DNA of 64,000 nucleotides from Sclerotiophoma versabilis (Eukaryota; Ascomycota; Dothideomycetes; Pleosporales; Didymellaceae). The translations under genes and the position numbers were made by a program. Each line of letters opens with the position of its first letter. The stretch's first letter is position 1. This document shows positions 30,827 through 42,362 of this stretch, one piece after another. The DNA lies in NCBI GenBank assembly GCA_012274445.1, contig JAAROD010000095.1, positions 186,001 to 250,000 of the forward strand. The letters are read 5' to 3'. The notes beneath the pieces are model-generated. The model ran no database searches and had not been told where the DNA came from. It saw only the letters and a list, made by a program, of their open reading frames with translations.

Positions 30827-32311
30827 CTATGCGTGTCCCGCTGCCTGCTGGTGCTCGGCCTTACTGCCCTTTCCCCTCCACGTGCTGACCGCGGGGATAT
30901 CTGCCTTTAGCCTCTCCTCCTGTGTCGAGTACGCCTTGGGCGTAAGCTTGATAAGCGTGTGAAGCGGTACCTCCATCCACGGGCTCTGTTCTTGTGGCAC
31001 GTTCATGAAGTATGCATATATGCACCTCAAGATGGCCTGGTGTGTGACGATCAAGATGTTCTCGCTGCGCTCGAGCTCCATAATGATAGGCTCAAGACGG
31101 ATCACCACATCGCGATACGACTCTCCGCCGAGGTAGCGGTAGTTGTACTTGTCCTCGTCGCGCGAGGCAAAATCTTCGGGGTATTTTTGCTCAATCTGAG
31201 CATACGTGAGGCCGTCGCAGACTCCCGAGTCGAGCTCGTCAAGCGCTTTCCACTCGAGCTTTTCGAAAGGAAGGAATCGTGCGGTTTGGATCGTGCGTTT
31301 TAACGTCGATGTCCAGACGGTCAGCTTGCGACCATCGCCAACCGATTGTGCAACAAGTCCCGGAAGCGCATGAGCGTAGGCATCGCCGCGTTCTGAAAGG
31401 TCTGCATCTCCTCCAATCTGACCAGTCAAGTTGAATTGCGACTCGCCGTGCTGTGACAATCAGTACTCTAATCTCATACGCGTGAGCGCTGACTTACTCG
31501 TGATAACCAAATCGATCGTGGCTTGATGTGCAGATTCATCAGGTAGTAGACCACGCGACTCTGAAGGTAGTCCTGGATCTGGTTGATGATAACCTGCTTG
31601 CCCACATCAATCAACTTGACGTATGTGAGATCGCGCTCATCTTCATCGATTGTCTGATAGACCTTCTCGTAGTTTCGAATGCGGTTTCGGAAATCTGCTG
31701 CAGCCACTTCGGGGTCCTGTCCTACGTAGTCTGGTGACGTGGTTTTGACCTCTAGGATGTTGCTCATAATCAGATCCTCATCGTCGCATTTCGACTCGAC
31801 GAACAAAGTTTCGATATTCTCAGCTTGGCAACGCTCTTGTATCCACCTACGGCGGCTCTTTGTAGAGTTGGTCGCATCCAGGATGGCAATTAGGCCCCTG
31901 CCTTCCGCAAACCACTTGCACATGTCATTTACAGCGGCCTCGGCAGCAGCTTTTCGCAGTCGCTCTCCCTCGGGGTTCGACTGGTCGAAAAACTCGGCGG
32001 AGGGATTTGGGGTCGCAGTTCGACGGTATTGCCCTACGTTGAAGGTTTTCGACTTGATAGACAACCAGTGCAGATATCGAACAACTAGAGCGCTCAGTTA
32101 GAAACAAGAGCAATGACGAGCTATCAGACAACTCCTTACCTTTTTGCGCAATCAGACTCTTGCCTCTCGCAGGCAATCCCACCATGACGACGCATATCCG
32201 CGTGTCCTCAGCCTGTACACCGGCACCGTTAGTTCTTCTGAGCGGTTTCACAAATTCGCCAGCAGGCACAGCGCGCATATTGGGCGCATAGTAGCCATTG
32301 TTTTCCGTCAT
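30827..32311 (-). CDS. 6-phosphofructo-2-kinase/fructose-2,6-bisphosphatase
   Basis: Bifunctional enzyme that makes and degrades fructose 2,6-bisphosphate, the main switch between glycolysis and gluconeogenesis. Exons on the complement of 32140-32311, 31498-32084 and 30827-31450 give 460 aa; introns are 55 and 47 nt. The kinase domain carries the P-loop GLPARGKS near residue 45 and FNVGQYRR. The phosphatase domain is joined by the second intron, which completes the catalytic RHGESQFN motif. The acid/base region and second catalytic His (VTHQAILRCIYAYFM) are also present. Both halves look active, unlike yeast isozymes in which one activity is lost. The short N-terminus (MTENNGYYAPNMRAVP) lacks a long regulatory extension; the start is the first ATG in frame. 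Confidence 0.95.
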
Positions 32312-33686
32312 AATGTGCAGTGAGACCAGCTCCTCGAATTGTCCAGAAAGGCAGGAAACAGCGGTATCTCTCCAACACAACAAACGTTAGGAACGGTGAC
32401 ACGACTCGGAATCTCGCCGGCGGACTTCCGATGTGCGGCGTGAAAATGAGGTATTAACCCAGTTCGAAAGTAGTGCCAGGCGCAGGCGGTCAAGAAGTGT
32501 CTGGGGTACGGTAGAGCTAGAGGACGACAGAAAGTTGAAGCGGTAGTTGTATGGACGTGGGGTGTATCGTTACAGAGTCGCGAATTCGGCTCGGCACTCG
32601 AGTAGCGAAAGGAGAGAAGCTTGACGAGGGAAGACAGTTCCCCGCATTTAGAACGGCGGCCTCTTCTTTTCACAAGCGTCAAGCGTTCGGGCTGCGGCTC
32701 CGTGCTAAAAGGCTCAGTGGATCCTCATTCGATGACAAGCGTTGGCTCGCAGCGACTTGTTCCAAATGACCGGCGCCCTGACAATGACAGTTGCTGACTG
32801 CAGTGCCCTGATCCGCGTCCCTGAATGCTGGATTCGATCTGGCGCACCTGAGGGGCAACGGCCTCGTGCTTCGAATTGTTCGTGTGCGCGTGCTGCTGCA
32901 CTGCTATCCAGTATGACGACACTTGTTTGTGGCTAGACTGCGGAACCAGAATTTGTATGCCTTAAGCCGCCGAATGCCGGAACGTCGTCGATTTCAACGT
33001 GTGGTGACCGTCGTCCAGACTCGGCGAAAAGACCGCGAGCAATCATGAACGCTGCAGAGAAAAATGAACCAACTCACCGTCGAGATAGAATATGTCCTAG
33101 CGTGACCCATCGTCGCTGAAGCACTGTTGCAAAGTGGCACTGCTGCTCCGTTTGGCAATGGTGTGTTTGTTGGTGGGGCAGCTGTGAGCCTCGTTGTCGA
33201 TTGGAACAAGTAGAGAGTACAAAGTACTTCCGGGCAAGGTGAAGGTCAGTCTCTGCTCCTTGCGGCAGGGAGGACTTGGAGAGACAAGACCGCTTTTCCC
33301 GCTCTCGGACGCACCTGCTCGCCCTTGAGACGTCTAGACGGCTTATCACGACACGGCAAAAGGCACTACACACCGCTATCTCCGATGCAATTGCTGTGAC
33401 TATCACTGCCACGTGCGTGTTGCGTGCGTGTTGCGTGCGTGTTGCATGTGTGGCCGCGGCCCGGGCGCATTTTTAAGGATTTAGATGTGTACAAAGTCAA
33501 ACATTAGCTTGCTCATATAGCTTCTACCAGATATCCATACATATGCAAGCAAGGCTGTAAAACTACGGGTATATAGCAATGCTCAAACGGACGTCCTGAT
33601 GATACAATCCTGCGATGCTGTGAAACAGACGTTACTTAATGCGATATATGCAGAAGCGGCCGTTGCAAACTTGAAAAAACGTTACA
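32312..33686 (-). other. Intergenic, promoter of PFK-2 gene
   Basis: About 1.4 kb. It contains an 11-bp triple repeat (listed) and no convincing gene; short frames on both strands have no coding character. Confidence 0.55.
33412..33444 (+). repeat. 11-bp tandem repeat, three units
   Basis: Unit CGTGCGTGTTG repeated three times without mismatch. Confidence 0.9.
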
Positions 33687-36600
33687 TCAGGCATGCAGCC
33701 TTGCCACACCGTTTGCACGGTGTAGATTTTCTCCGCCGTTCACAAGGGCAAGAAGAGCTGCACTTGCGTCGAGTCTACGCCTCAGCGCCGCTGCTGTTCG
33801 CTCTTGCCCACGGCTGCCGATGCCTTCCTCCACCCATCTGATCTTGTTGATCATGAAGCTCAAACCATCGTGTGTTTTGCTGTGCCGGCTCGAGATACCG
33901 TACTCGACGGAGCCGCTGTACTCCTGCAGCTGCGGCAGTATGAGAATTTCGATCTGAAGATCCATATCTGCAGGAGGTGTCACAGGAGCAGCCGGAATCT
34001 TGTTGAGTGTGTCTTCGGCATCGGTTGGGTCGTTGGGCGCTGTGATACGTGGGTCGAGCATACTAACATCAACAGTATCGTCCCACTCTCCTCGAATCCA
34101 TCCAGAATGTATGGCAGCGGCGATAGGATCCGAGTCATCGCGATAAACACGCGCCCCCCATAGGTGCCGCTCCAGGACAATATGCTGTCTTTGTCGAGGT
34201 TTCAAATAGAACCGTGGCACCCTGATGGTAAAGGTGCAGTTGATGGGGTTCACCTCGAATCGAGGCAGTCGATTAGGCTTGGAGGCATACCCAAACTGAT
34301 CGTCCAACGACGAGTTCGGCCTTGGTAGCTCAGTCGTGGCTTCGTATACGTGCGATCCAAGATGTTTCCGTGGGAGCTTGGCGGCTTCCTCAAGAACAGC
34401 TTGGACATCGTGAACCTTGGGAGGTAACTTCGCAGTTGGAGGTGCCGCACGAGGTGTGTGGTGATGATGGTGGTGGTGAGGTGTGCCTTGGATATGGTGG
34501 TGGTGGTGCACAGGCTGCACCGGGCCACTACGGGGCAGGCTCGATTGCCGTCCGTTGATTGCGGCTGATGCGGCGGCGGCGGGATCCTCGTTGTGGTGAT
34601 GGTGGTGATGGTGATGACTGGTACGTTTAGTGCACAGAAAGACATGATAGGCAGAGAACTTACTGGTGATGTGGCGCGTGATGATGGTGATGGCCAGGGG
34701 GATAAGTGTGCTTATTACGTTTGGCACCTCGTATGCCTGTTGGTGTCCCTCTTCCATCATTGCTGTCATCATCAAAGACGTTGCTTTCATCCTTCACTCT
34801 CTTCGGCTTCCTGCCCTGCTGTGAGTTGATCCTCCGCATCATCTCACCAAGCTCTTGTCCATCCTGACTGTTCTGTGGTAACGGGCTCCCGCGCAACGGC
34901 GTCGACGAACCTAACCCGCCAAGGCCGGAGAACATGCGACCAAACTCGCTCTTGATGCCAGGGTCTTTGCCAGTCATGAAGGGCGGTGCTTGTGCACCCT
35001 GCACAGCCTGAGGTAATGGAGAGGCCCTGCCCGTTCTTCTGCTCTCTTCTAAGCCCAGGCCAATATGCGACTTGGACTGCTGCATTGGCTCTCCGTACAT
35101 AGATCGTCCTGGGTACGAGCTTCCACCCGAGGAGAAGGAGCGAGTGAGTGGCTCTGTTTGATGACGTTCCTTAGAGTTTGGATTTGAGGTCGGCGCGGCA
35201 TGGTATTGCTCGACGACGCGATTGTTCAACTGATCCAGGCTTCGTCTTGGTGCCATCTCGCTCAGTGTTGGGGGGCCGTAACGTGGAGGACCCGGCACAG
35301 GGGGTTGATAGGTAGCGTAATTGTTGTAAAGTCTTGAAGGCTCTTGTCGGTGGGTCTCAGCAGGTTCGCGGGAAGGCTCGTTGGGTGCCTGTGGTCGCCA
35401 GAGAGCACGCGAGGGCTCGTTCGAGCCAGGGGTGCCATGCTGTTCGCGTGGAGGCTCGAAGGCAGACTGCGAAATAGGATGTACGGTAACAGGCCGGTTT
35501 CTGTCCATCACACCTTGACCAATTCCACGCAAAAGTTCTGCTGCATCAGGTCTCGATTGCTCTCCCAGAGTCCGACGTCGCTCCTCAGGTTGCCCATAAG
35601 TACCACGGCGGCCTCCCAATGTATCATGTAAGGACGCTCCTTCCCGTTCAGCTGGCCCTGCAGGGCCATTGGGCTGGCTGTTTGGACGAGGTGGTACGCT
35701 TCCCGGGGGCTGGCGATCATCTCGAGTCAGCGCGTCATTTGGTGAAGGGCCGAAGAGGCGTTGTGAGGGAAACGGTGAAGGCTTGTAGGCTTGGTGTGAA
35801 GGCGGTAGGGACTGGCGGCCTAGATTGGGTGAGCCGTGGTTGCTGTAGGGTCGAGTCGGTGAGCCAACGGAGAAGCCGTGGCCATCAGGTGCTCTCGAGA
35901 TGTTGCTGGTATGCATTGCCCTGTCAGGGGACGATTGTCGGCGGAAGGGAGCAAAGTCTGAGCGTGGTCCAGATGGAAAGGCGCGTCTGGGCGAGGGCGG
36001 CTGCATGCTGTGGTTGTTGGGCTGCGATGCATTTGTAGGGGGTGACGTCTGTGGTTGTGACGGCTGGGCGGACGCGGGCGCATCGCCTCCACCGATGAGG
36101 GATGAGATGGACATGCTGCTCCCCGGCCTATGCGCCTGGCCGAGGCCAGGAAGGTCTCTGCTGGGGCCGAAATTCGAGGCGTACGGGGGACGTTGGGATT
36201 GCGATGGATGGGTCTGCAGCTGTGGAGGCGATGACGGCGGCGGCATCTGGGGGCGTGCAAAGGATGGAGGGTCGTGGGAGGGAGCTGCATGAAGATCAGC
36301 ACGAGACGAAGCTTGGATCGCAAAGGCGGGGGCGGCAGCTGGCAGGGAGACAGGCAGGGACGTACCGTTCAACGAACGTCTGCGCGCGCCGTCAAAGGCA
36401 TACGGCGACGGGCCGGACGGGTTGCCAGACGCACTCATAGATGGCTGAGATGGAGGACCAGACTGAGGACGGATGCTCTGAGCTCCATAGGACAAGCTCC
36501 CGTGATTGCGCGCTAGACATGATCAGCCCGTTTATTCCGCAACAGGTTAGAAGGTGCATAGGGCAGCTTTGGCGAGCCAACTGTGCGGAGACGGCATGGT

Positions 36601-37357
36601 GAGAATCGCGCAACAGTCGCATTGTCGCAATGCTGCCCCCGGCCGGTGATGGCTGGCATGGGCGGGTTGGTCGCAGCATGGTCGCCTCGGCACAGCGCAG
36701 AGACGGGGCGAGGGAACAGCAGCAGGCAGGCGAGAGGACGACAGACTCGGGTCCGCAACAGGCGGTGAAGTGTGGAGACGTGCAGTGTGCAAGCCACAGC
36801 TCAGATCCTGGGGCGGCCGCAGTGGTAGTCGACGTGTCCTGCAGCAAGCATGCAGATGCGTTGTGCGCGACGAGTCCTCGCACCTGTTTCTCCCTCGCGT
36901 CTCCGAGGCTCAACGTGCCCACCATGCGCGCTGTGCCACGGCTGTCTCAAGCATAGCCCAGCACCCGTGCGTGGATGCAGCGAGGCGTGTCAGGACAGCG
37001 AAATGCGGCATGTCCGCAAAAAAACGCTCTGGTGTTTTGCATACCTGTGTTGCCCCAGCTACCATCCCGCTCGCTTCGTGCCTGCGACGCGCCCTCGAGT
37101 GCGCCATGACTGCGCTGCCGTACGTGATGTGAGGTTTGCGGGAGGAAGGGATCGCGTCGAGACGGCGCATACGGGTCGGTCGCGGTCGAGAAGGGTAGGT
37201 GCAGCGGCGGCGGCGGCGGCTGCTGCTGTTGCTGCGGTTGTGTCGGGGGAGGGTAGCTAGGATAGGCCGGGGCGGTCGGCGGCTGGTGGTTTGGATTATG
37301 GATCAGAGGGCGGTCTGGCGGGCGCGTGAACGGCGGGGCGGGCTGGCGAGCGTCCAT
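33687..37357 (-). CDS. rxt3: Rxt3-like histone deacetylase complex subunit
   Basis: Exons on the complement of 37045-37357, 34664-36512 and 33687-34617 give 1030 aa. Exon 1 starts at an ATG and encodes a Pro/Gln-rich N-terminus (MDARQPAPPFTRPPDRP); it joins exon 2 in phase 1 through a strong donor (G/GTATGC) and an acceptor at 36513. That intron would be 532 nt, unusually long here. Exon 2 is Ser/Pro/Gln/Arg-rich and disordered. Exon 3 carries the Rxt3 domain at about 845-960: NCTFTIRVPRFYLKPR, then HLWGARVYRDDSDPIAAAIHSG and GEWDD. Three polyhistidine runs flank the second intron. Rxt3 belongs to the large Rpd3L histone deacetylase complex in yeast. Domain assignment is firm; exon 1 is well supported but inferred. 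Confidence 0.88.
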
Positions 37358-38051
37358 GGTGTTGCAGGCCACTCTGGCTCATCTAGCAGCAGAGCAAATG
37401 CCCAAGAATGCACAGCAACGGAAGATGCAGACTCGACGTTGAAGGCGACAAAGACGAGCAACAGCCGGAGCCCCACACGTGTTGCTACTGTGCAGAAAAC
37501 ACGTCCAGGAAGACGGTGAGCGCAGGAGGAGCGAGCCACAGCGCACAGGATGCGAGAAACTGAAAGCATCCCATGCGCGGAAGGTAAGCCAAAGCCGCGA
37601 TCCCACTAATCATCCCTGTCACGCCGCCCCGCAAAAGGCCAGTCCTTTTTAGAGGAGAGCGCCCCCATCTCCAAGTGACGTTTACGTGATGGGCCTGCAG
37701 CAGCGCGTAGCTCGAGTCCGCTGCAGGCCATGGCAGCCCATGGACAGAGCTAGGAGGCATCCATGACGCCGACGCTTGCGAGCGCTCGTGTTTGCCATCT
37801 CCATCTACGCACGCAAAAGCAGAACGCACTCGGACACTGTCGCGCGACCCCTGCAGCCATTATGCAGTGTGCCTGAATCAGATCCACCGCGCCCACCGCT
37901 AGCCGTGTGACGTTCGAGGCGCCGTGGCCCGTCAACACCACCGCCAGCCTCGTCTGCCATCGCATGCCTTGTCTCAGCTCGCACGTGCACAACACCCGCC
38001 CTCGACTGAGCACCGTTATGTCATGTTCGTGCTCGCTGTGCATTGCTCTCC
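37358..38051 (+). other. Divergent promoter between rxt3 and CLN3 genes
   Basis: About 700 bp between outward-facing starts. No repeat or motif stood out. Confidence 0.55.
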
Positions 38052-39548
38052 ATGCCTCTCCCCATGCCGGGCTCTCCAGCTGCCTCTTGGGCCGTCTACC
38101 GTGCCCGCCTGAAAGCTGTCTTCGACGGAGCTGACCCTAGAGTTTGTGCTGCGTTTTGGTTGTTTGGTGAGTGCTGGACTGACCCGGACGTGCCAACGTG
38201 CTCATACCCCGCACGACCACCACTGCACCAGGACAGACACAGCTAACAACACCAGGACTCATCAACAATGTCCTCTACGTCATCATCCTCTCCGCCGCCC
38301 TTGACCTCGTCGGCCCGGACGTCCCCAAGGGCGTCGTCCTCCTCTGCGACGTGATACCCTCCTTCCTAACGAAGCTCTGCGCCCCGTACTTCATACACAA
38401 GATACCCTACAATGTGCGCATCTGGATCTTCGTTGCCCTATCGGCGAGCGGCATGCTTATCATCGCCCTGACACCAGCTCTGCAAGACTCGAGCACGATT
38501 GCAATTAAGATGTGCGGTGTCATGCTGGCAAGCCTGAGCAGTGGAGGCGGCGAGCTCAGCTTCCTTGGCCTGACACACTACTACGGCCATTTTGCTCTTG
38601 CAGCCTGGGGCTCTGGCACAGGTGGCGCCGGGTTGGTTGGAGCGGGAGCATATGCCCTTGCGACGAACACGCTGCACATCAGCCCTCGCACGAGCTTGCT
38701 CTTCTTCTCCTTCCTGCCTCTGATTATGCTGGCTAGCTTTTATGCTGTCCTTCCTCTCGGGCCACTGAGAGCTGGATCAAACAAGGGTCACGAATACGAG
38801 ACTATAGACAGCGACGATCAGCAAGACGAAGAGGACGCGTTGGAACACGGAAGAGAGCACGATGGGCTGCTATCACCGTCGACTCACTCGGCGCCTGGGC
38901 GGAGCTTTTCACCCGTCAAAGACGATGGCATCACGGGAGCTCTGAAGAGCTTCAAGGCCAATTTGAACCGCGCTCGTGGGCTGTTCTTCCCATAGTAGGT
39001 TCTCGCCCATGTAGCGCAAACTCGTGTTAACAATAGCCAGCATGCTGCCTCTCCTGCTGGTCTACATCGCCGAATACACCATCAACCAGGGCGTATCACC
39101 TACACTTCTCTTCCCACTCCGCGATTCTCCCTTCACCGAATACCGCTCCTTCTACAGCACCTATGCTGTCATCTACCAAGTGGGCGTCTTTATATCGCGG
39201 TCGTCGACACCATTCATACGCGTCCATCACTTGTATCTGCCCTCGTTTCTTCAGGTCGCCAATCTTGTCCTTCTAACTCTACACGCAATGTTTGACTTCA
39301 TCCCCAACTATTACGTAGTATGTGTCGCGATATTTTGGGAAGGCCTGCTTGGTGGACTTGTGTATGTGAGTACGTTTGCGGAGATTACAGATAACGTGAA
39401 AAAGGAAGACAGAGAGTTCAGTTTGGGTGCGACTAGTGTGAGTGACTCGGGAGGAATCTGCATAGCCGGATTCTTGAGCATGGGCGTTGAGGTTGGGCTG
39501 TGCAAGTGGCAAGTTGACCATGGTAGGAACTATTGCAAGATGTCATAG
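38052..39548 (+). CDS. btn1: Battenin/CLN3-family vacuolar membrane protein
   Basis: Three exons, 38052-38166, 38256-38994 and 39041-39548, give 453 aa. The first intron (89 nt) splits the family motif FWLFG-LINNVLYVIILSAA; the second (46 nt) is placed so that YMLPLLLVYIAEYTINQG, a hallmark of battenins, reads without interruption. Many hydrophobic segments are visible, with an acidic cytosolic loop near residues 235-285. The ending GRNYCKMS places a Cys four residues from the end, possibly lipidated in some homologs, although CKMS is not a confident CAAX box. CLN3/Btn1 acts in vacuolar/lysosomal pH and amino acid balance. Splice choice at 39041 rather than the nearer AG is based on frame. 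Confidence 0.94.
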
Positions 39549-39921
39549 AATCACAGCTTGCCATTGACTGGAGAAATGAGCTTTGAGCAGTTGAACCAAG
39601 CAATCGTAGCCTCTTCGATGCTGTGCAAGTATGGCGCTTGATAACTTTGTAATGGCAAACATCAGGAAAGTACCAATTGTGAATCGCGAACCGCACTAGT
39701 CGAGCCCAGAAAATTGAAAAGCCCTCATTTCAGAAGATAAGTACACATTTCAGGCTTGCGATCGAGTTGTAGTATGGGGGTTTTGGAAGCTAGGGCACGG
39801 GCCACCCTTGATTCGGTTTAGCCGGAATGGCAGAGCAGAATCTCAGGTCGACATCGCAACCGCAACGCCCAAAGCCCTCCGAAGCTCGCCCATCCCGCAA
39901 TCCATCTCCTCTCCACCCGCC
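39549..39921 (+). other. Intergenic, promoter of OSCP gene
   Basis: About 370 bp between two genes on the same strand; no feature seen. Confidence 0.55.
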
Positions 39922-40794
39922 ATGTCTGCCGCACGAGCTTTCAGCACCGCTCTCCGGGCTGGTGTCCCCCGCGCCCCCATTGCCGCCCGCTTCGCCCGTG
40001 GTTACGCTGCCGCCGCACCCAGCAGCGCAGCAACCAAGCCTCCGGTCGCCCTCTTCGGTGTCGATGGAACATACGCCAGCGCTTTGGTACGACTCTCACA
40101 AACCCAATTGGTCCGGAGCAGATGACGTGGCGATGGAATCGGACTGCAATGGCTCTGGGACAGGCACAGAGATGATTCGAGAGAACTGGGCTAACAGCTA
40201 TGCGACGAATAGTACACCGCTGCCGCCAAGACCAGCGCCCTCGACAACACCGCGAAGTCGCTCGAGCAGCTCTCCGCCGTCTTCAAGAGGGATGCCAAGC
40301 TCGCTAAGATCCTCCGCGCACCCACCCTCTCCGTCTCCGACAAGCAGCAGATTGTCGACGAGCTCCAGAAGCATGTTGGCCAGGACAAGGACGGCATCGT
40401 CAAGAACTTCCTCGACACACTCGCCCAGAACAACCGATTGGGCGTGCTAGAGGGCGTCGTAAACAACTTCGGCATCCTGATGGGTGCTCACCGCGGCGAG
40501 ATCGAGCTCGTTGTCACCAGCGCTGCTGTACGTTGAAAAATGCGCGACAAGGAAAACAAAACAGGGCAAAATGCTGACACTCAATAGCCTCTCGACAACA
40601 AGACTCTCTCCCGCCTCGAAACCGCCATCAGCAAGTCGCAGTACGTTGGCCAGGGCCAGAAGCTCAAGGTCGTCCCCAAGGTCAACCCCGAAATCCGTGG
40701 TGGCCTCATTGTTGAGATCGGCGACCGCACCATTGACCTGTCCGTCTCCTCCAAGATGGCCAAGATGAACAAGCTCCTCAAGGACACTTTGTAA
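39922..40794 (+). CDS. atp5: ATP synthase subunit OSCP (subunit 5), mitochondrial
   Basis: Three exons, 39922-40086, 40213-40527 and 40588-40794, give 228 aa; introns (126 and 60 nt) lie at codon boundaries. The N-terminus (SAARAFSTALRAGVPRAP and the following Arg/Ala-rich stretch) is a mitochondrial presequence. The mature part begins PPVALFGVDGTYASALYTAAAK and has the OSCP/delta pattern: helical LEQLSAVFKRDAKLAKILRAPT, then FLDTLAQNNRLGVLEGV, and the C-terminal beta segment VNPEIRGGLIVEIGDRTIDLSVSSK. It forms the stator link between F1 and the peripheral stalk. Third positions are biased to C/G, fitting strong expression. Confidence 0.96.
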
Positions 40795-41362
40795 ATATAG
40801 CAATCTGATATACCGAGCGGACAACGTTCACCAGAGGAGCGTGGAAGTGGTAGGATTGTGTACTCTAGATGATTCGAGAAGAGTAATTTAGTTGGTGTTC
40901 ATCTACAAGATTTACAGAGATGCCGTGAGGGTCGTCTTCTGGGGCCATCTTTCTCACCTCATCTACTGCTTACAGTTCGCAGCTTCGACTGGTCTTTGCA
41001 ACACCTCCATACGCGTAATATTGTCAACGCTTGACGGCAACATCGCAAGCCCCTCTTTCGAACCTCCACGTTAAGCGCATCCGTCGATCAGCCCTTCGCA
41101 GACAACCGACCCCGCCACACCAGGCCCTACCCCTCTTCGCCTTACCATCGCTCGAGCGTATTAGAAGGTGAGCGTGACCTTGAGTCTAGCAGCACCTTGC
41201 GTAGCGCAGAGCACTGAATAAGCTTCACCACCACCCTTACGACAACGACATACCAAGGGATGAGCCCGCTCGCTCGCTTTCCTCACAACTTCCTTTAGAT
41301 TCCTCTGCGCCTATATCTGCAGACGGTATTAAGATATTAAGTCAATACTCGAGCCCTTCGAC
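40795..41362 (+). other. Intergenic
   Basis: About 570 bp between OSCP and the broken gene; no coding character, repeat or RNA gene recognised. Confidence 0.55.
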
Positions 41363-42362
41363 ATGGAGCCCTCGAGCCGAAGACCGTCAACACCTCCAAC
41401 ACTCATCAGCCTCTTGGCTCTGCCGTCCACTGGGGACTTTCACAAGCGAGAGCTGTTTGTTAGGTCACACCAAGCACCACACGGCTGCAGATGCCAGATC
41501 AAGACTGAAAATCAAGGAGAGATCCTAACCGGATTCTTTGAGAACTGCAACGAGGGCTCAGGCATTCAAGCCGACGATGGCAGTGTTCTCAGCCCCCTCC
41601 CGCTGGACTGTAGTTCAATTTCTTCGGACGGGGAGTGCTCGATTGGAGCTACAAGTACTTCAACAGAGTCATCTGTCTCTAAGTGCACCACTCTCGACCA
41701 GCCCGGCGCTGCTGTCAATATAGCTCCAGCGAGCGTCGCCGTAGCTACAGTTGCTCAGCCCTTTACGTTCCTCAAACTTCCCTTCTCTGTACGCAATAAG
41801 ATTTGTGAACATGTCTTTGTCATTCCTGCAATCACATGCTTGCGCCAGAAACACCGCTTTTCATAATGGACGAAAGACATTCTTGTATGTAGAGCGCCGT
41901 GAGATCTCGCCTGGTATTGCACACGCCCTCACACAGGCGAGAGTTGCTGGCCCAAAGTCTCGCTTTTCCCACTTTACAGGCACAAACTTCAATATCCTCC
42001 GTGCCAACGAAGAAGTGTTTGTCGAACTCCTTGGTGCTGTACATGACAGCGCGTGCTTCGACATTGTCAGACCGTCAAACGAGCTAGCATCAGCACCTAA
42101 CTTCAGTGTGCCATGGTTCCCGCCGGCTAACAGCATCTAGTCACCAAGCCCACTATCCGAACCCGGTACATTCTACGACCTTGACTGGCTTCTCAGCGAT
42201 GGCTACAATGTGATGAAGAATTATTACCATCGACTCGACGCACTTATACTGATTCTTGAGATAGACGCTGCTCTGAAAAGCCTCAGACGCGCATGGGCGA
42301 GGAAGCTAAAAATGAGAAGTGGACTGTCCACATCAAACGCCTTCGTCCGATCTAGCTGGTGA
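41363..42362 (+). pseudogene. Broken gene, F-box-like or 2EXR-like family (frameshift plus stop)
   Basis: Starts at an ATG and is open for 167 codons, ending in FTFLKLPFSVRNKICEHVFV, a motif like the LP-x-E-x-RN-x-I-Y opening of many fungal F-box-like or 2EXR-type proteins. The frame closes at 41864, but coding-like sequence goes on at once in another frame (HNGRKTFLYVERREI, then FTGTNFNILRANEEVFVELL). That frame is stopped by TAG at 42138 yet continues after it (GTFYDLDWLLSDGYNVMKNY) to a TGA at 42360. I could not place an intron that fixes the frameshift and keeps the LP...RNKI motif. A pseudogene or sequence error is the simplest reading. Confidence 0.6.

Noticed and set aside
35820..36440. 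Several open frames opposite and beside rxt3 exon 2
   Set aside because: Shadow frames of a low-complexity Ser/Pro/Arg-rich coding exon.
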